A stretch of DNA of 57,477 bases. It comes from Metabacillus mangrovi (GTDB lineage Bacteria; Bacillota; Bacilli; Bacillales; Bacillaceae). Position 1 is the stretch's first letter, and every line of letters begins with the position of its first letter. The position numbers were made by a program, and so were the translations under genes. A model generated the notes under the pieces. The model searched no databases, was not told where the DNA came from, and saw only the letters and a list, made by a program, of their open reading frames with translations. This document shows, piece after piece, positions 37,009 through 46,245 of the stretch. Where the stretch lies: the NCBI RefSeq assembly GCF_009711125.1, contig NZ_WMIB01000024.1, positions 1-57,477 on the forward strand. Direction: 5' to 3'.

Positions 37009-37821
37009 TTACGAAACGACGTTTGCTTCCTGGCGGGCCTTTTCAAGAACCTGTGCCAATATTTCTTCTGAAGCAAGAATTCCTTCCTGTTCCGTTCTAT
37101 AAATGGTTTCGATTGAATTTCGGCCCTGCTCCTGCAGTTCTCCATGCTTTGGAGCAAAAGCGTAGTCGGCGTTTTCAAGCAGGCACAGGTCGAGAAGCGA
37201 GTCGCCGGCAGCTGCTACTGTTCTTTCGCCTTCTGTTTTCTGTATATATTCGATCGCAGCCCATTTGCTGACAGGCTTTGGTACAAAGTACAGCTTCCTT
37301 CCCTGCATGGAATGGGTCCAGCCGGCGCTGTCGAGCCATTCCGTGAAGCCTTGAAGCTCTGCAGGCACCTTCGTCCGGTCAATGATGCAGTAGCTAAACA
37401 ACTCATCTGCCGTCCGCTGCTTCAATACCCACTCTTCATGGACAATTTCCTGGAATTTTTCAAGCATTTCTTCACGGGCCAGGCCGTTTTTCAGCTCGCC
37501 GGTAATGAAACGGTTCCAGTCTTCGTCCGGTTTTCCATCGCGGAGAATATTGCCGCCGTTGCTGGTGACTGCATAAGGCGTTTGGATTTCCTCCGGGAAA
37601 AGGGTGACCCGCTTAAACTGCTCAATGGTCCTCGTCGTGACCGGGACAAACAGAGTCTCTTCTGCGGCCTGCTTCAGCAGGTCGATGCCCTTCCTGGTCA
37701 TAAAGGATATTTCTCTTCCCTCCAGCGTTTCGATCAGCCGGATTGCTTCCTCAGCCGGTTCGCTTCTGAAGGATTTCCTTGAGTAAATCAGCGTTTGGTC
37801 CAAGTCACTCGCAAACAGCAT
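37009..37821 (-). CDS. HAD-superfamily phosphatase of Ter biosynthetic branch
   Basis: A 270-residue HAD hydrolase. Motif I is SDLDQT (Asp6, Asp8), motif II includes VTTR, the lysine region lies in KWAAIEYI, and motif IV is AAGDSLLD. The cap is of the Cof/sucrose-phosphatase type. In Ter operons this HAD is proposed to dephosphorylate a nucleoside-like intermediate. Its start codon overlaps the stop of the StiP gene by one base. Confidence 0.85.
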   Translation of the reverse strand: MLFASDLDQTLIYSRKSFRSEPAEEAIRLIETLEGREISFMTRKGIDLLKQAAEETLFVPVTTRTIEQFKRVTLFPEEIQTPYAVTSNGGNILRDGKPDEDWNRFITGELKNGLAREEMLEKFQEIVHEEWVLKQRTADELFSYCIIDRTKVPAELQGFTEWLDSAGWTHSMQGRKLYFVPKPVSKWAAIEYIQKTEGERTVAAAGDSLLDLCLLENADYAFAPKHGELQEQGRNSIETIYRTEQEGILASEEILAQVLEKARQEANVVS

Positions 37822-38936
37822 CAGCTTTCCTCCTTCATAGGCTTGATCAGCCCGCAGCAGGAATAAGACATATCCGGATAAATTTCAACTGGGACATTGC
37901 GTTCCTTTGCAAGAAGGCGAATATGCCCCAAATCAGGATTGTTTTCGCTCTTCACAAGAATTTTCCACGGGACCCGGCGAAGCAGAACTCTTGTCGTCTC
38001 ACCGACACCAGGCTTGATCAAGTTGATATTTTCGATGCCATAATCACGCTGAATCTTTTGAATGTCGGCCATACCCTTCCATGTCGGTTCTTCTGCAGGC
38101 ATCTCTTCTGCATGCCGCTCAATTTCTTTCTCAACGAGAGAAAACTGATTGGCAATGGTGTCTATAAAGAAATTGGACAGATCTTCTTCTGCAAGCTCCC
38201 GGTAATACTTCGCCCCATGGTAATCCTCCGGGCCGATATATTCGCTGTTCAATACGGTCCGGCTTAAAAGTCCGGATACGGTAGAGTTCAGGCAGGCACT
38301 TGGAATCAGGAAATCCCCCCTCGTTCCAAAGATGGTCACACAGTAACCTGGGTCGGCAAGCACGGCCATCGAATCACTGATGCTGGTTCCGTACTTCTCA
38401 TTCAGATGCGCAACAGCTTCATTCAGCTCTTTTTTGATGGCTCCCTTGCCTGTCCAGCCGTCCACAAACTGAATATTTTCCGGCGGGTGATTTTCAAAAA
38501 TGTATTTCATCGCATTCTCGTCAATGCCCCGGCCGCGGATGATGGATACACTGTAGTGCGGAATATCAATTTGATATTTGAACAGGATATACCGTTTGAT
38601 CAGAATTCCAATCGGCGTTCCCGCTCTTGCAAGCGAAACAAGAACCGCCCCTGTGCCGCGCTCTTTCAAAATTTGCTCGGCGACCACTCCGGCTGCGATG
38701 GCAAGTCTTTCTTTGTACTGAGTCAAAGACAGATGGAAAAGATTGATGTATTCCTTGGACGGCTGATACTCAATCGGAAGCATCTCGGAGTAATGCGTTC
38801 CGGATTGAACGGCTTCTTCCCTGTCCTGGGTGGAGCTCTCAGGCATGACTTCGCTGATGTCCTTTAACAGGAACGTTACATCCTTAGGGGAGTAACTCCC
38901 CATCGGCACTGGTGGCTTTATCGTTTTAGCTGGCAT
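37821..38936 (-). CDS. StiP/PRTase_1 family protein of Ter operon
   Basis: A 371-residue protein of the family annotated as cysteine protease StiP, earlier as a phosphoribosyltransferase-like domain. VLVSLARAGTPIGIL and FVDGWTGKGAI look like a PRTase fold with the hood and PRPP-loop regions, which fits a base or sugar-phosphate transfer better than proteolysis. ATG 38936 follows AAGGTGA; 11 bp overlap with the upstream PRTase gene. Annotated name and likely chemistry disagree. Confidence 0.82.
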   Translation of the reverse strand: MPAKTIKPPVPMGSYSPKDVTFLLKDISEVMPESSTQDREEAVQSGTHYSEMLPIEYQPSKEYINLFHLSLTQYKERLAIAAGVVAEQILKERGTGAVLVSLARAGTPIGILIKRYILFKYQIDIPHYSVSIIRGRGIDENAMKYIFENHPPENIQFVDGWTGKGAIKKELNEAVAHLNEKYGTSISDSMAVLADPGYCVTIFGTRGDFLIPSACLNSTVSGLLSRTVLNSEYIGPEDYHGAKYYRELAEEDLSNFFIDTIANQFSLVEKEIERHAEEMPAEEPTWKGMADIQKIQRDYGIENINLIKPGVGETTRVLLRRVPWKILVKSENNPDLGHIRLLAKERNVPVEIYPDMSYSCCGLIKPMKEES

Positions 38937-40326
38937 GGGAATCACCTTTCCTTCTGCAAAAGTAGACAAGCTGTACAATCGGAACTGCGGATGTTAAATG
39001 GGCAAGCATGGGCTGCAAGTCCTCTTCCAGGGCTTCTCTTTCCATAAAGACAAACACTTCATCATACATTCCGGGCTCTACATTGTAGAAGAAATGCCGG
39101 ACATCCCGGTGTTCAGGGCTTGGATAGGAAAACTTGGATGAGATGGGGTATCCTTTTTTACGGACACTGTGAATCGGGCTCCTGGTTGTAGAGTGATAAA
39201 GGATCCCTTCGCCCATTTCAGAAGCAATTCTCATTGGTATGTACATGAACTCTCCGGTACCGAGGCAAAGGGTACGGCTCCCTTTTCTTTTACCAGTGAG
39301 TTCGGCCGCTGCACGGCTTATAAAGGAACCTGCTTTTTCCTGCATGGCACTATCCATGCCGAATCTGCCTGTAACAGAAAGATAATGCGGGGCGGCTGAT
39401 GGGTCTCCTTTAGAAGACCACTCCGTTTCATAGCCGCTTCCTGCCTCAAGGGTATGAGCAAATACTTGGCTCTCACCCGCAGACAATCGGTTCGGCTCCG
39501 CTTCGGGTACTTCCTCGATGGAATCCCCTTCCGCTCTCATGGAACCGGAAAGAAGAGAAATCTCCCGGATGACGATTCCGTGAACTTTTTCAGCCTCCCG
39601 AAACGCTTCCCGGTGCTCATCCGTCCGCCAATCAAGCAGCGTCACGATCGCGTACTCCCGCCTCGGAAAAACTTCCTGAATGGATTCAATAATATTAAGG
39701 GCTGTTTTGCCCGTCGTGGATTCATCATCTACCAGAATGATTGGATAGGGATGATCAAAAAATTCCGTACCCGCGTAGCAGCGGTGCGAGGTCGCATGGG
39801 AATGCTCTTCCTCAAAATTGATGGCTGAACGGAGCTCCTCCACCTCTTCTCTGGTCGTATGAAGAAAACGGGCATTGCCGAAGCTGTTAAACATCGCGTG
39901 ACCGAGTGCAGTAGCAGTCTCAGCAAAGCCGATAAAAACAGCCGGATCCGGCAAAGTGAACGAATGCTGCTGAACGGCTTCAAGCAAAAGCTCACCTGCT
40001 TCTCCTGCCACAATTGCTTCCTTCAGCTCCTGTTTGGCAGGGTGCACAGCTCCATGCACCTGCTCCATATATTGCGCGGCAAGAGCAGCACCAGCCAGCA
40101 GAGGCACTTTTGGTGAAACAGCAAGATGCTTGCCGAGCACTTTGCTGACAAAAAGAAAGCTTCTCTTCTTATTGATCCGGGCGCCCATTTCAAACAAACT
40201 CTCCAGCGGCAACTGAAACGGATTCTCACGGATTTCAATATCGACTTTAATTTTATCTAAAATTTCCAGCGAGACTTTGTTCGCTGTGTTCGGTGTTGAG
40301 AAGGTCAATGAAGGATTGTTGTTCAT
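38926..40326 (-). CDS. Phosphoribosyltransferase with C-terminal TRSP domain, Ter operon
   Basis: A 466-residue protein. A type I PRTase domain shows the PRPP loop ILVDDESTTGKTA near residue 196, and the C-terminal part fits the TRSP domain named for its conserved residues. Proposed (Ter systems literature) to join a base-like group to PRPP in a pathway to an unknown nucleoside-like metabolite. It overlaps the upstream lyase gene by 74 bp; the ATG has only a weak GGGGTG upstream, so the start could be a little later. Confidence 0.85.
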   Translation of the reverse strand: MNNNPSLTFSTPNTANKVSLEILDKIKVDIEIRENPFQLPLESLFEMGARINKKRSFLFVSKVLGKHLAVSPKVPLLAGAALAAQYMEQVHGAVHPAKQELKEAIVAGEAGELLLEAVQQHSFTLPDPAVFIGFAETATALGHAMFNSFGNARFLHTTREEVEELRSAINFEEEHSHATSHRCYAGTEFFDHPYPIILVDDESTTGKTALNIIESIQEVFPRREYAIVTLLDWRTDEHREAFREAEKVHGIVIREISLLSGSMRAEGDSIEEVPEAEPNRLSAGESQVFAHTLEAGSGYETEWSSKGDPSAAPHYLSVTGRFGMDSAMQEKAGSFISRAAAELTGKRKGSRTLCLGTGEFMYIPMRIASEMGEGILYHSTTRSPIHSVRKKGYPISSKFSYPSPEHRDVRHFFYNVEPGMYDEVFVFMEREALEEDLQPMLAHLTSAVPIVQLVYFCRRKGDSHAS

Positions 40327-41482
40327 GCAGCACCCCGTAAATGGAAGATTTGAGAAGCACTTTACGTGCCCAGTTTGTATGCGGTTTGACCTCGTTCATC
40401 TTGTTGGAATAAGCGCTTTTGAAGACACCGCCCGCCCCTTCCAGGCTATCGAGGATTGATTTCGCATCAAGGTACTCTTCGTGTGTTACAACGTTCAGGG
40501 AATGAACGACTTTGATATGGGAAGGATGAATCACGGTTTTTCCGACAAGACCGTTTGTCTTATCCATCAGAATCTCATGAATCAGCGCATCCTCAAACCG
40601 GTTGATCATTTCTGTACGGATTTCAAGTCCGGTTCTGCCGAATGCCTGCTGAAAAGGCGATTGCCTGATTTGCGGCTTCATAATGCGTTTCGACCCGGAA
40701 AAATATTCCCAGACGGGTCCCGAAATCACATATTCCTTTGAGCTGCGGCCAAACATGTTGATAATGTCTGTAATACAGTCCCGGATCACAGATATATCGT
40801 AGATGGTCGTATCACTGCTCCTGCGGATGCCGAATAAGCCGGAAAAGTCTGTTGCCCCAATCCTCACATTCAGCACAAGCGGATGGTAGGAATCCAAAAT
40901 TTCCTTAATGGAAACAAGAGTTTCCATTCGGTGTTCCTTATAGATGATCTCATAGGATTCAAGGATGGGCATGCCATACAGTGATAACGAATAAGCTTTG
41001 TTCCCTTCAACCAGCGATTCAAAAAAATGATGGCCGTTGGAAGGGCTGAACTTCGGAAAAATGAAGCCGCACAGCAGCTCTCTGGCAGAGCCAAGGGCCG
41101 CAAGCATTCTAGTCATTTGTTCTGCTTCTCTCACTCTGATAAAAATAATTGGCAGAAGATCGGAAGGAAAAGCCCCGCTTTCAATCGCAGCTTTAATGGT
41201 CTGAAGCTGCCTGACCGTATTTTCTTCCGCATGCTCCACCTCATGGTCCCCTATCGAATCCTCCAGGCAAATCGCCATGCTTGTCAGACCCTCATGTTTC
41301 CCTTTGAGGTATTTCCCAGATAGCACATCATTAGAAATTTGGTCTCTCGTTCCCGGCATATACAAAGTGGCTCCCAATGCAAAAGCCAGCAGGTCTCTGG
41401 AGGAGGTCCGGCTAAACGGAATGGGCTTTAGATAAAAAAGATCATCCAGCACATCCGCTGGCAAATAGTGAAAATGTCTCAT
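40253..41482 (-). CDS. CitE/HpcH-type C-C bond lyase of Ter operon
   Basis: A 409-residue TIM-barrel enzyme of the HpcH/HpaI aldolase / citrate-lyase-beta type. AICLEDSIGDHEVEHAE holds the metal-binding acidic residues, and LNVRIGATDFSGLFG and GKTVIHPSHI are typical. It should make or break a C-C bond next to a carbonyl. ATG 41482 follows AGGAGG by six bases; five upstream codons are discarded. First enzyme gene after the three TerD genes. Confidence 0.85.
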   Translation of the reverse strand: MRHFHYLPADVLDDLFYLKPIPFSRTSSRDLLAFALGATLYMPGTRDQISNDVLSGKYLKGKHEGLTSMAICLEDSIGDHEVEHAEENTVRQLQTIKAAIESGAFPSDLLPIIFIRVREAEQMTRMLAALGSARELLCGFIFPKFSPSNGHHFFESLVEGNKAYSLSLYGMPILESYEIIYKEHRMETLVSIKEILDSYHPLVLNVRIGATDFSGLFGIRRSSDTTIYDISVIRDCITDIINMFGRSSKEYVISGPVWEYFSGSKRIMKPQIRQSPFQQAFGRTGLEIRTEMINRFEDALIHEILMDKTNGLVGKTVIHPSHIKVVHSLNVVTHEEYLDAKSILDSLEGAGGVFKSAYSNKMNEVKPHTNWARKVLLKSSIYGVLHEQQSFIDLLNTEHSEQSLAGNFR

Positions 41483-41548
41483 TGCTTCCCTCCTCATCTA
41501 ATGGTCTGCTATCTGAGAAAAACAGAGAGGCAGAATACTTGCTGCCTC

Positions 41549-42127
41549 CTATACCTGAAGACCATAGTTCCGGCACAAAGCGGCAAGCCCGCCGGAAAAA
41601 CCGCTTCCGATCGCACTGAATTTCCAGTCAGACCCATGCTTGTACAACTCGCATACTACCACGGCAGTCTCAATGGAGAAGTCCTCACCTAAATCATAGC
41701 GAAGAATTTCTTTTTCTGTCTGCGCATCCAATATGCGGACGAACGCATTGGAAACCTGTCCAAAATTCTGCCGTCTTGCATCCGCATCATGAATGGTTAC
41801 GGCGATACCGATTTTATCGATGTGAGCGGGCATATTGGCAAAATCGACGAGAATCTGCTCATCATCGCCGTCCCCTTCTCCTGTCCGGTTATCTCCGGTA
41901 TGCTCTACCGCGCCGTTCGGACTTTTCAGCTGATTGTAAAAAATAAATTCACTGTCATTTTGAACCTTGCCTGTAGCATCTGCGAGAAAAGCCGAGGCAT
42001 CCAGGTCAAAATCCTGCCCTCCACTGTAGCGGTTTGTATCCCAGCCAAGTCCGACAACCACTTTTGTCAGCCCGGGATTTGTCTTCGTCAAGTCAATCCG
42101 CTGGCCTTTAGACAATGAAAGTGCCAT
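41549..42127 (-). CDS. TerD family calcium-binding stress protein (YceE-like)
   Basis: A 192-residue TerD domain. The calcium motifs [13 protein letters not shown] and [12 protein letters not shown] are intact. TerD proteins bind Ca2+ and protect against tellurite, phage and other stress in an unknown way. Closest to its neighbour at 42266, with which it forms a tandem pair (same length, very similar sequence). A 138-bp gap with a GCAGGC..GCCTGC inverted repeat lies before it. Confidence 0.92.
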   Translation of the reverse strand: MALSLSKGQRIDLTKTNPGLTKVVVGLGWDTNRYSGGQDFDLDASAFLADATGKVQNDSEFIFYNQLKSPNGAVEHTGDNRTGEGDGDDEQILVDFANMPAHIDKIGIAVTIHDADARRQNFGQVSNAFVRILDAQTEKEILRYDLGEDFSIETAVVVCELYKHGSDWKFSAIGSGFSGGLAALCRNYGLQV

Positions 42128-42265
42128 AGCAGTCCCTCTTTTCTTTATTTTTTGTTTAAAAAAGGGGCGACCTGCAGAAGTCTGCCCTTTAAAGCTTCAC
42201 CCATTGGTGATCAGCCATAAAATCGGCAGGCCGCCTGCATTCAGTCACCCCGTTTCAAACGCCGG

Positions 42266-42844
42266 TTAGACGTTCAAGCCATAGTCGCTGACAAGAGAAG
42301 CCAGTCCGCCCTGATATCCGCTTCCGATCGCGCTGAACTTCCATTCAGCTCCGTGACGGTAAAGCTCGCCAACAACAACCGCTGTCTCAATGGAGAAATC
42401 CTCTCCAAGATCGTAACGGATCAGCTCTTCCCCGTTCGATTCGCTCAAAATACGCACATAAGAATTGCTGACTTGTCCAAAATTCTGGCTGCGGTTTTCC
42501 GCATCATGAATCGTGATCGTGAAAGCAATCTTCTGAATGCTTTCAGGAACGCCTGTCAGGTTCACTTTTACCTGCTCATCGTCTCCTTCACCTTCGCCTG
42601 TACGGTTGTCTCCTGTATGTTCAACAGCTCCGTTTGCACCTTTTGTATTGTTGTAGAAAACGAAATCCTGCTCAGAAGCGCATTTTCCATCAGCATTTAA
42701 AAGGAATACAGAGGAATCGAGGTCAAAGTCCTGTCCGCCGTCATACTTGTTTACATCCCAGCCAAGACCTACCACAATGTTTGTAAGACCCGGATTGGAT
42801 TTTGTTAAATCAACTTTTTGCCCTTTAGATAAACTGATTGCCAT
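42266..42844 (-). CDS. TerD family calcium-binding stress protein (YceD-like)
   Basis: A 192-residue TerD domain with [14 protein letters not shown] and [15 protein letters not shown] 42844 (MAISLSKGQ) is used because the related proteins start there and GAGGT lies seven bases upstream; an ATG two codons earlier is poorer. Middle of three TerD genes. Confidence 0.92.
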   Translation of the reverse strand: MAISLSKGQKVDLTKSNPGLTNIVVGLGWDVNKYDGGQDFDLDSSVFLLNADGKCASEQDFVFYNNTKGANGAVEHTGDNRTGEGEGDDEQVKVNLTGVPESIQKIAFTITIHDAENRSQNFGQVSNSYVRILSESNGEELIRYDLGEDFSIETAVVVGELYRHGAEWKFSAIGSGYQGGLASLVSDYGLNV

Positions 42845-42907
42845 TTTCATAACCTCGCTTTATTGGAATTTGGTATTCTGCTTAACTATTAATTTACACC
42901 TGCATCA

Positions 42908-43504
42908 TTAAACGTAGCGGTTTGCAATTTCACTGATGGACGTATCCTTTGTTCCGTCGCCGATCGCGTTGAACTTCCATTCACCGTTATGGCGGTAGAT
43001 CTCACCCGGAATCAGAGCCATCAGGCCAGAAAAGTTATCTGTCAGGTTAAAGTGAACAAGCTCGCTGTTGCTGGAGTTATCCACTACCCGGATAAACGCA
43101 TTCTGAATCATGCCGAAATCCTGCTTACGCTGGACAGCCTGATAAATGTTTACCACAAATACCAATCTATGTATATGTGAAGGTATACGGCTCAGATCCA
43201 CACGAACCTGCTCATCGTCCCCTTCTCCCTCTCCGGTGAGATTATCTCCGGAGTGCTGCACACTTCCGCATGAGCTTGTCTTGTTTCCGAAATACACTAA
43301 ATCCTTCTTATCTGTAAGCTTGCCGCTCTCATTCAGCATCAGCACTGACGCATCACAGTCAATGTTGCTGCTGCCTCCGCCAAAGCCAAAGAACCCTCCG
43401 CTCTTCTTCACAGGATCCCAGCCCAGCCCGACTGTCAGCGACGACAAACCGGCTCTGCCTTTCGTCAAATCAATTTTCTGCCCTTTTTGCAAGGAAATGG
43501 CCAT
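42908..43504 (-). CDS. TerD family stress protein, divergent paralogue (YceC-like)
   Basis: A 198-residue TerD-type protein, more divergent than the other two. A glycine/serine insert (SGGFFGFGGGSSNID) replaces the usual GGQDFDLD, so the first calcium site is altered, while [12 protein letters not shown] is kept. B. subtilis YceC has a similar length. First gene of the ten-gene operon. GAAGGAGTG precedes the ATG. Confidence 0.9.
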   Translation of the reverse strand: MAISLQKGQKIDLTKGRAGLSSLTVGLGWDPVKKSGGFFGFGGGSSNIDCDASVLMLNESGKLTDKKDLVYFGNKTSSCGSVQHSGDNLTGEGEGDDEQVRVDLSRIPSHIHRLVFVVNIYQAVQRKQDFGMIQNAFIRVVDNSSNSELVHFNLTDNFSGLMALIPGEIYRHNGEWKFNAIGDGTKDTSISEIANRYV

Positions 43505-43595
43505 TCTTCAACACTCCTTCCCAGTAATAAATACTCTAAAACCTAACACTCTTGCACATGCAGCCTCTTTGAAGCGCATACAGCATTCCAAGAAA

Positions 43596-43625
43596 ATGAT
43601 ACCACAGAATTTCCAAGGCATTCAA
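43596..43625 (-). promoter_or_regulatory. Candidate promoter of the Ter operon
   Basis: TTGAAT, 18-bp spacer, TATCAT on the minus strand, 92 bp upstream of the first terD start. A sigma-A promoter by appearance. No good sigma-B or sigma-W match is seen in this intergenic DNA. Confidence 0.45.
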
Positions 43626-43719
43626 CTTTGAGCGACAATGTTCCTTATCATTCAACAGGGTGAATAGGCCCGGTATTGTTTCATACGAATGGGGGAAGCC
43701 GGTGGTTTCATTTTTTTTC

Positions 43720-44110
43720 TGGTTTGGGGTGGTGATGGGGGCGGTGGTGATGGGGGCGGTGGGCAGCGGGTGCCTGTCCCCACTTTCTCTACCGTACTAA
43801 AGCTCCGGCACCACCTCTGCAAACCGTTGGGGCAGAAGGGATTGCACGATCCTTCCTCTGTCCCCTGGTGCGGTAAAGCGGTGCGGGACAGGCACGGTGC
43901 CTGTCCCCACTTTCTCTACCGCAATAAAGCTCCGGCACCACCTCTGCAAACCGTTGGGGCAGAAGGGGTTGCGCGATGCATCCTCTGTCCCCTGGTGCGG
44001 TGAAGCGGTGCGGGTCAGGCACCGCCTATTTGGTACAGGCGCTCAACTGATCAATATGCCGGTATAGGCGGTATAGGCAACGCCAAACTGATCAGTATAC
44101 TGGTGTGGAC
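43720..44110 (-). repeat. Dispersed repeat, copy 3 (two units, reverse) and short repeats
   Basis: Inside the 831-bp gene-free gap 43505-44335. On the minus strand two units of about 130 bp repeat CAACGGTTTGCAGAGGTGG, TGCCGGAGCTTTA.T.CGG and AGAGAAAGTGGGGACAGGCA. Between them the palindrome GGGACAGGCAC/GGTGCCTGTCCC occurs. At 43734-43760 the motif GGTGATGGGGGC repeats twice, and at 44040-44110 CAACTGATCA.TAT repeats with GGTATAGGC in tandem. The rest to 44330 shows only diverged fragments; no gene. Confidence 0.75.
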
Positions 44111-44333
44111 GGGACAGGTTTCGCTCGACTTCTAAAATACCGATTGTGCTCTGACCCCACTTTCGCTAAAGCACTAAACCTCCGTCCCCCCTCCTTCACC
44201 TCTTTTTACAGCCAAGGGTTCAGTCCATTCTCGCTTGTTCCCCGGGTGCTTTAACGCAGTGGGGGTCAGTGCAAAAAATGCCCTTACTCAAATTACAACC
44301 TCACCTCCCCCCCTTCCTCCTCTCTCCCCGCAC

Positions 44334-44363
44334 AAAAAAACAGCCCTCCAAATCAAAGGGCTG
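44334..44363 (-). terminator. Terminator of potABCD
   Basis: Stem GCAGCCCT / AGGGCTGT with a T7 run on the minus strand, nine bases after the potD stop. Confidence 0.85.
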
Positions 44364-44371
44364 CTCTGTGT

Positions 44372-45445
44372 CTATTTCCGATGCATTTTAAATTCCAAAA
44401 ACAGCTCGTTGTAGTGGGCGAGCATTTTCTTCCCAAGGTTGTCGTAGACTTCCAGTTTTTCCGTGGTCTCCGCATCCGGGTAAAAGCGCTCGTCTCCGGA
44501 TATTTCTTCGGGCAGGATGGCGAGAGCTTCTTTATTCGGTGTGGAGTAGCCTACGTATTCAGCGTTTTGGGCAGCTGTTTCCGGGTCGAGCATGAAATTG
44601 ATGAATTGATGGGCTGCTTCTGGGTTGGCTGCGGTTTTTGGGATGACCATGTTATCAAACCAGAGGTTTGAGCCTTCTTCGGGTACGACATAGTCGAGGT
44701 TTTCGTTTTCGGCCATAATTTCCGATGCGTCTCCGGACCAGACGACACCGGCGGCTGCTTCTTCGTTGGCGAGGAGCATTTTGATTTCGTCCCCGACAAT
44801 GGCTTTTACGTTTGGCGTCAGCCTGTTGAGTTTAGCTTTCGCTTCCTGCAGGTGGGCTTCCTCTGTGTCATTCAGGGAATAGCCAAGGCTGTTGAGTCCC
44901 ATCCCCATGACCTCGCGGGCTCCGTCTGCTAGAAGGATTTTGTTTTTCATATCCGGGTTCCAGAGGTCATCCCAGCTCGTGATTTCTTTGCCGCCGAGCA
45001 GTTCCGGATTGTAGACGATGCCGACCGTTCCCCAGAAATAAGGAATCGAGTACTTGTTCCCCGGGTCGAAGGACAGGTCCATGAAGCGCTGGTCGATGTT
45101 CTTCAGATTAGGCAGCTTCGAATGGTCAAGAGGGATGACCAGCTTCTCATCCTTCATTTTGCTGATGGCGTATTCGGAAGGAACGGCAATGTCAAACGTC
45201 GTCCCTCCCTGTTGAATTTTTGTAAGCATCGCTTCGTTGGAGTCAAACGTCTGGTAGATGACTTTAATGCCGGTTTCTTCTTCAAACTTGTCTACAAGCT
45301 CCGGGTCGATATAGTCTCCCCAGTTGTAGATGGTCAGCGTGTTTCCGCCGGAGTATCCCTGCGAGCTGTTCAGCCGGTCGATGGCTATGTACAGCACAAG
45401 GGAAAGGGCAGCGATCACAATGAATGCACGAGTCAGCTGTTTCAT
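44372..45445 (-). CDS. potD: Spermidine/putrescine-binding protein PotD
   Basis: A 357-residue periplasmic-type binding protein. LTIYNWGDYIDPELVDKFEE at the start of the mature part and YFWGTVGIVYNP are typical of PotD/PotF. The N-terminal hydrophobic segment (FIVIAALSLVLYIAI) has no lipobox cysteine, so the protein is probably held by an uncleaved helix instead of a lipid, unusual for a Gram-positive binding protein. Overlaps potC by 4 bp. Confidence 0.92.
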   Translation of the reverse strand: MKQLTRAFIVIAALSLVLYIAIDRLNSSQGYSGGNTLTIYNWGDYIDPELVDKFEEETGIKVIYQTFDSNEAMLTKIQQGGTTFDIAVPSEYAISKMKDEKLVIPLDHSKLPNLKNIDQRFMDLSFDPGNKYSIPYFWGTVGIVYNPELLGGKEITSWDDLWNPDMKNKILLADGAREVMGMGLNSLGYSLNDTEEAHLQEAKAKLNRLTPNVKAIVGDEIKMLLANEEAAAGVVWSGDASEIMAENENLDYVVPEEGSNLWFDNMVIPKTAANPEAAHQFINFMLDPETAAQNAEYVGYSTPNKEALAILPEEISGDERFYPDAETTEKLEVYDNLGKKMLAHYNELFLEFKMHRK

Positions 45446-46245
45446 TTTCGGATGGCCACTCCTTTCACGCGGTTATTGCGCTGGGTAATAAAGTAATAGC
45501 CGATGACGAGAAGGATCGTCACCAGGAAAATCAAGGTGGACAAGGCGTTGATCGTTAAAGAAATCCCCTGCCTGGCCAGTGAATAAATTTCAACTGAGAG
45601 CGTAGTGAAGCCGTTCCCGGTCACAAAGAAGGTAACCGCGAAGTCATCAAGCGAGTAGGTCAGCGCCATAAAAAAGCCGGCGAAAATACCGGGTGTGATA
45701 TACGGCAGGACGACTTTTGTCAGTACTTCTCTTCTGCTTGCTCCGAGATCTCTTGCTGCATCGACCAGGGAAGAGCTCATTTCCTCAAGCTTCGGCAGCA
45801 CCATGATCACAACGATCGGCACACTGAAGGCGATGTGCGACAGGAGAACGGATGTGAAGCCAAGCTTGATGCCGATCATCGTGAAGAGGATCAGAAATGA
45901 AGCACCGATGATGACGTCAGGACTGACAATCAGGACATTGTTCATAGTCAGTAGTGTATTTTTCGTTCTTCTTCTTTTTACATATGTTATTGCAAGAGCT
46001 CCAAGCACGCCGAGAATTGTTGAGATGACGGATGACAGAAGGGCAATGATCAGTGTATTCAGCACGATAATCAGCAGGCGTGTATCCTGGAACACTTCCT
46101 TATACCAGTCGAGTGTAAAGCCTTCGAATTCTCTCATCGTCCCCCCGCTGTTGAAGGAATAGTACATCAGATAAAAGATTGGCGCATAAAGGATCGCAAA
46201 GACGAGAATTAAATAAAGATTGGACAGTTTGCTGTTTTTTCTCAT
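45442..46245 (-). CDS. potC: Spermidine/putrescine ABC transporter permease PotC
   Basis: A 267-residue permease with six transmembrane segments. The EAA loop DAARDLGASRREVLTKVVLP contacts PotA. Overlaps potB by 4 bp and potD by 4 bp, giving translational coupling along the operon. Confidence 0.94.
   Translation of the reverse strand: MRKNSKLSNLYLILVFAILYAPIFYLMYYSFNSGGTMREFEGFTLDWYKEVFQDTRLLIIVLNTLIIALLSSVISTILGVLGALAITYVKRRRTKNTLLTMNNVLIVSPDVIIGASFLILFTMIGIKLGFTSVLLSHIAFSVPIVVIMVLPKLEEMSSSLVDAARDLGASRREVLTKVVLPYITPGIFAGFFMALTYSLDDFAVTFFVTGNGFTTLSVEIYSLARQGISLTINALSTLIFLVTILLVIGYYFITQRNNRVKGVAIRK

Noticed and set aside
43505-43540. Sigma-B-like GTTTTA-N14-GGGAAG upstream of the first terD gene
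   Set aside because: It overlaps the ribosome binding site, which would put the transcription start at the start codon; the GGG part is the Shine-Dalgarno itself.
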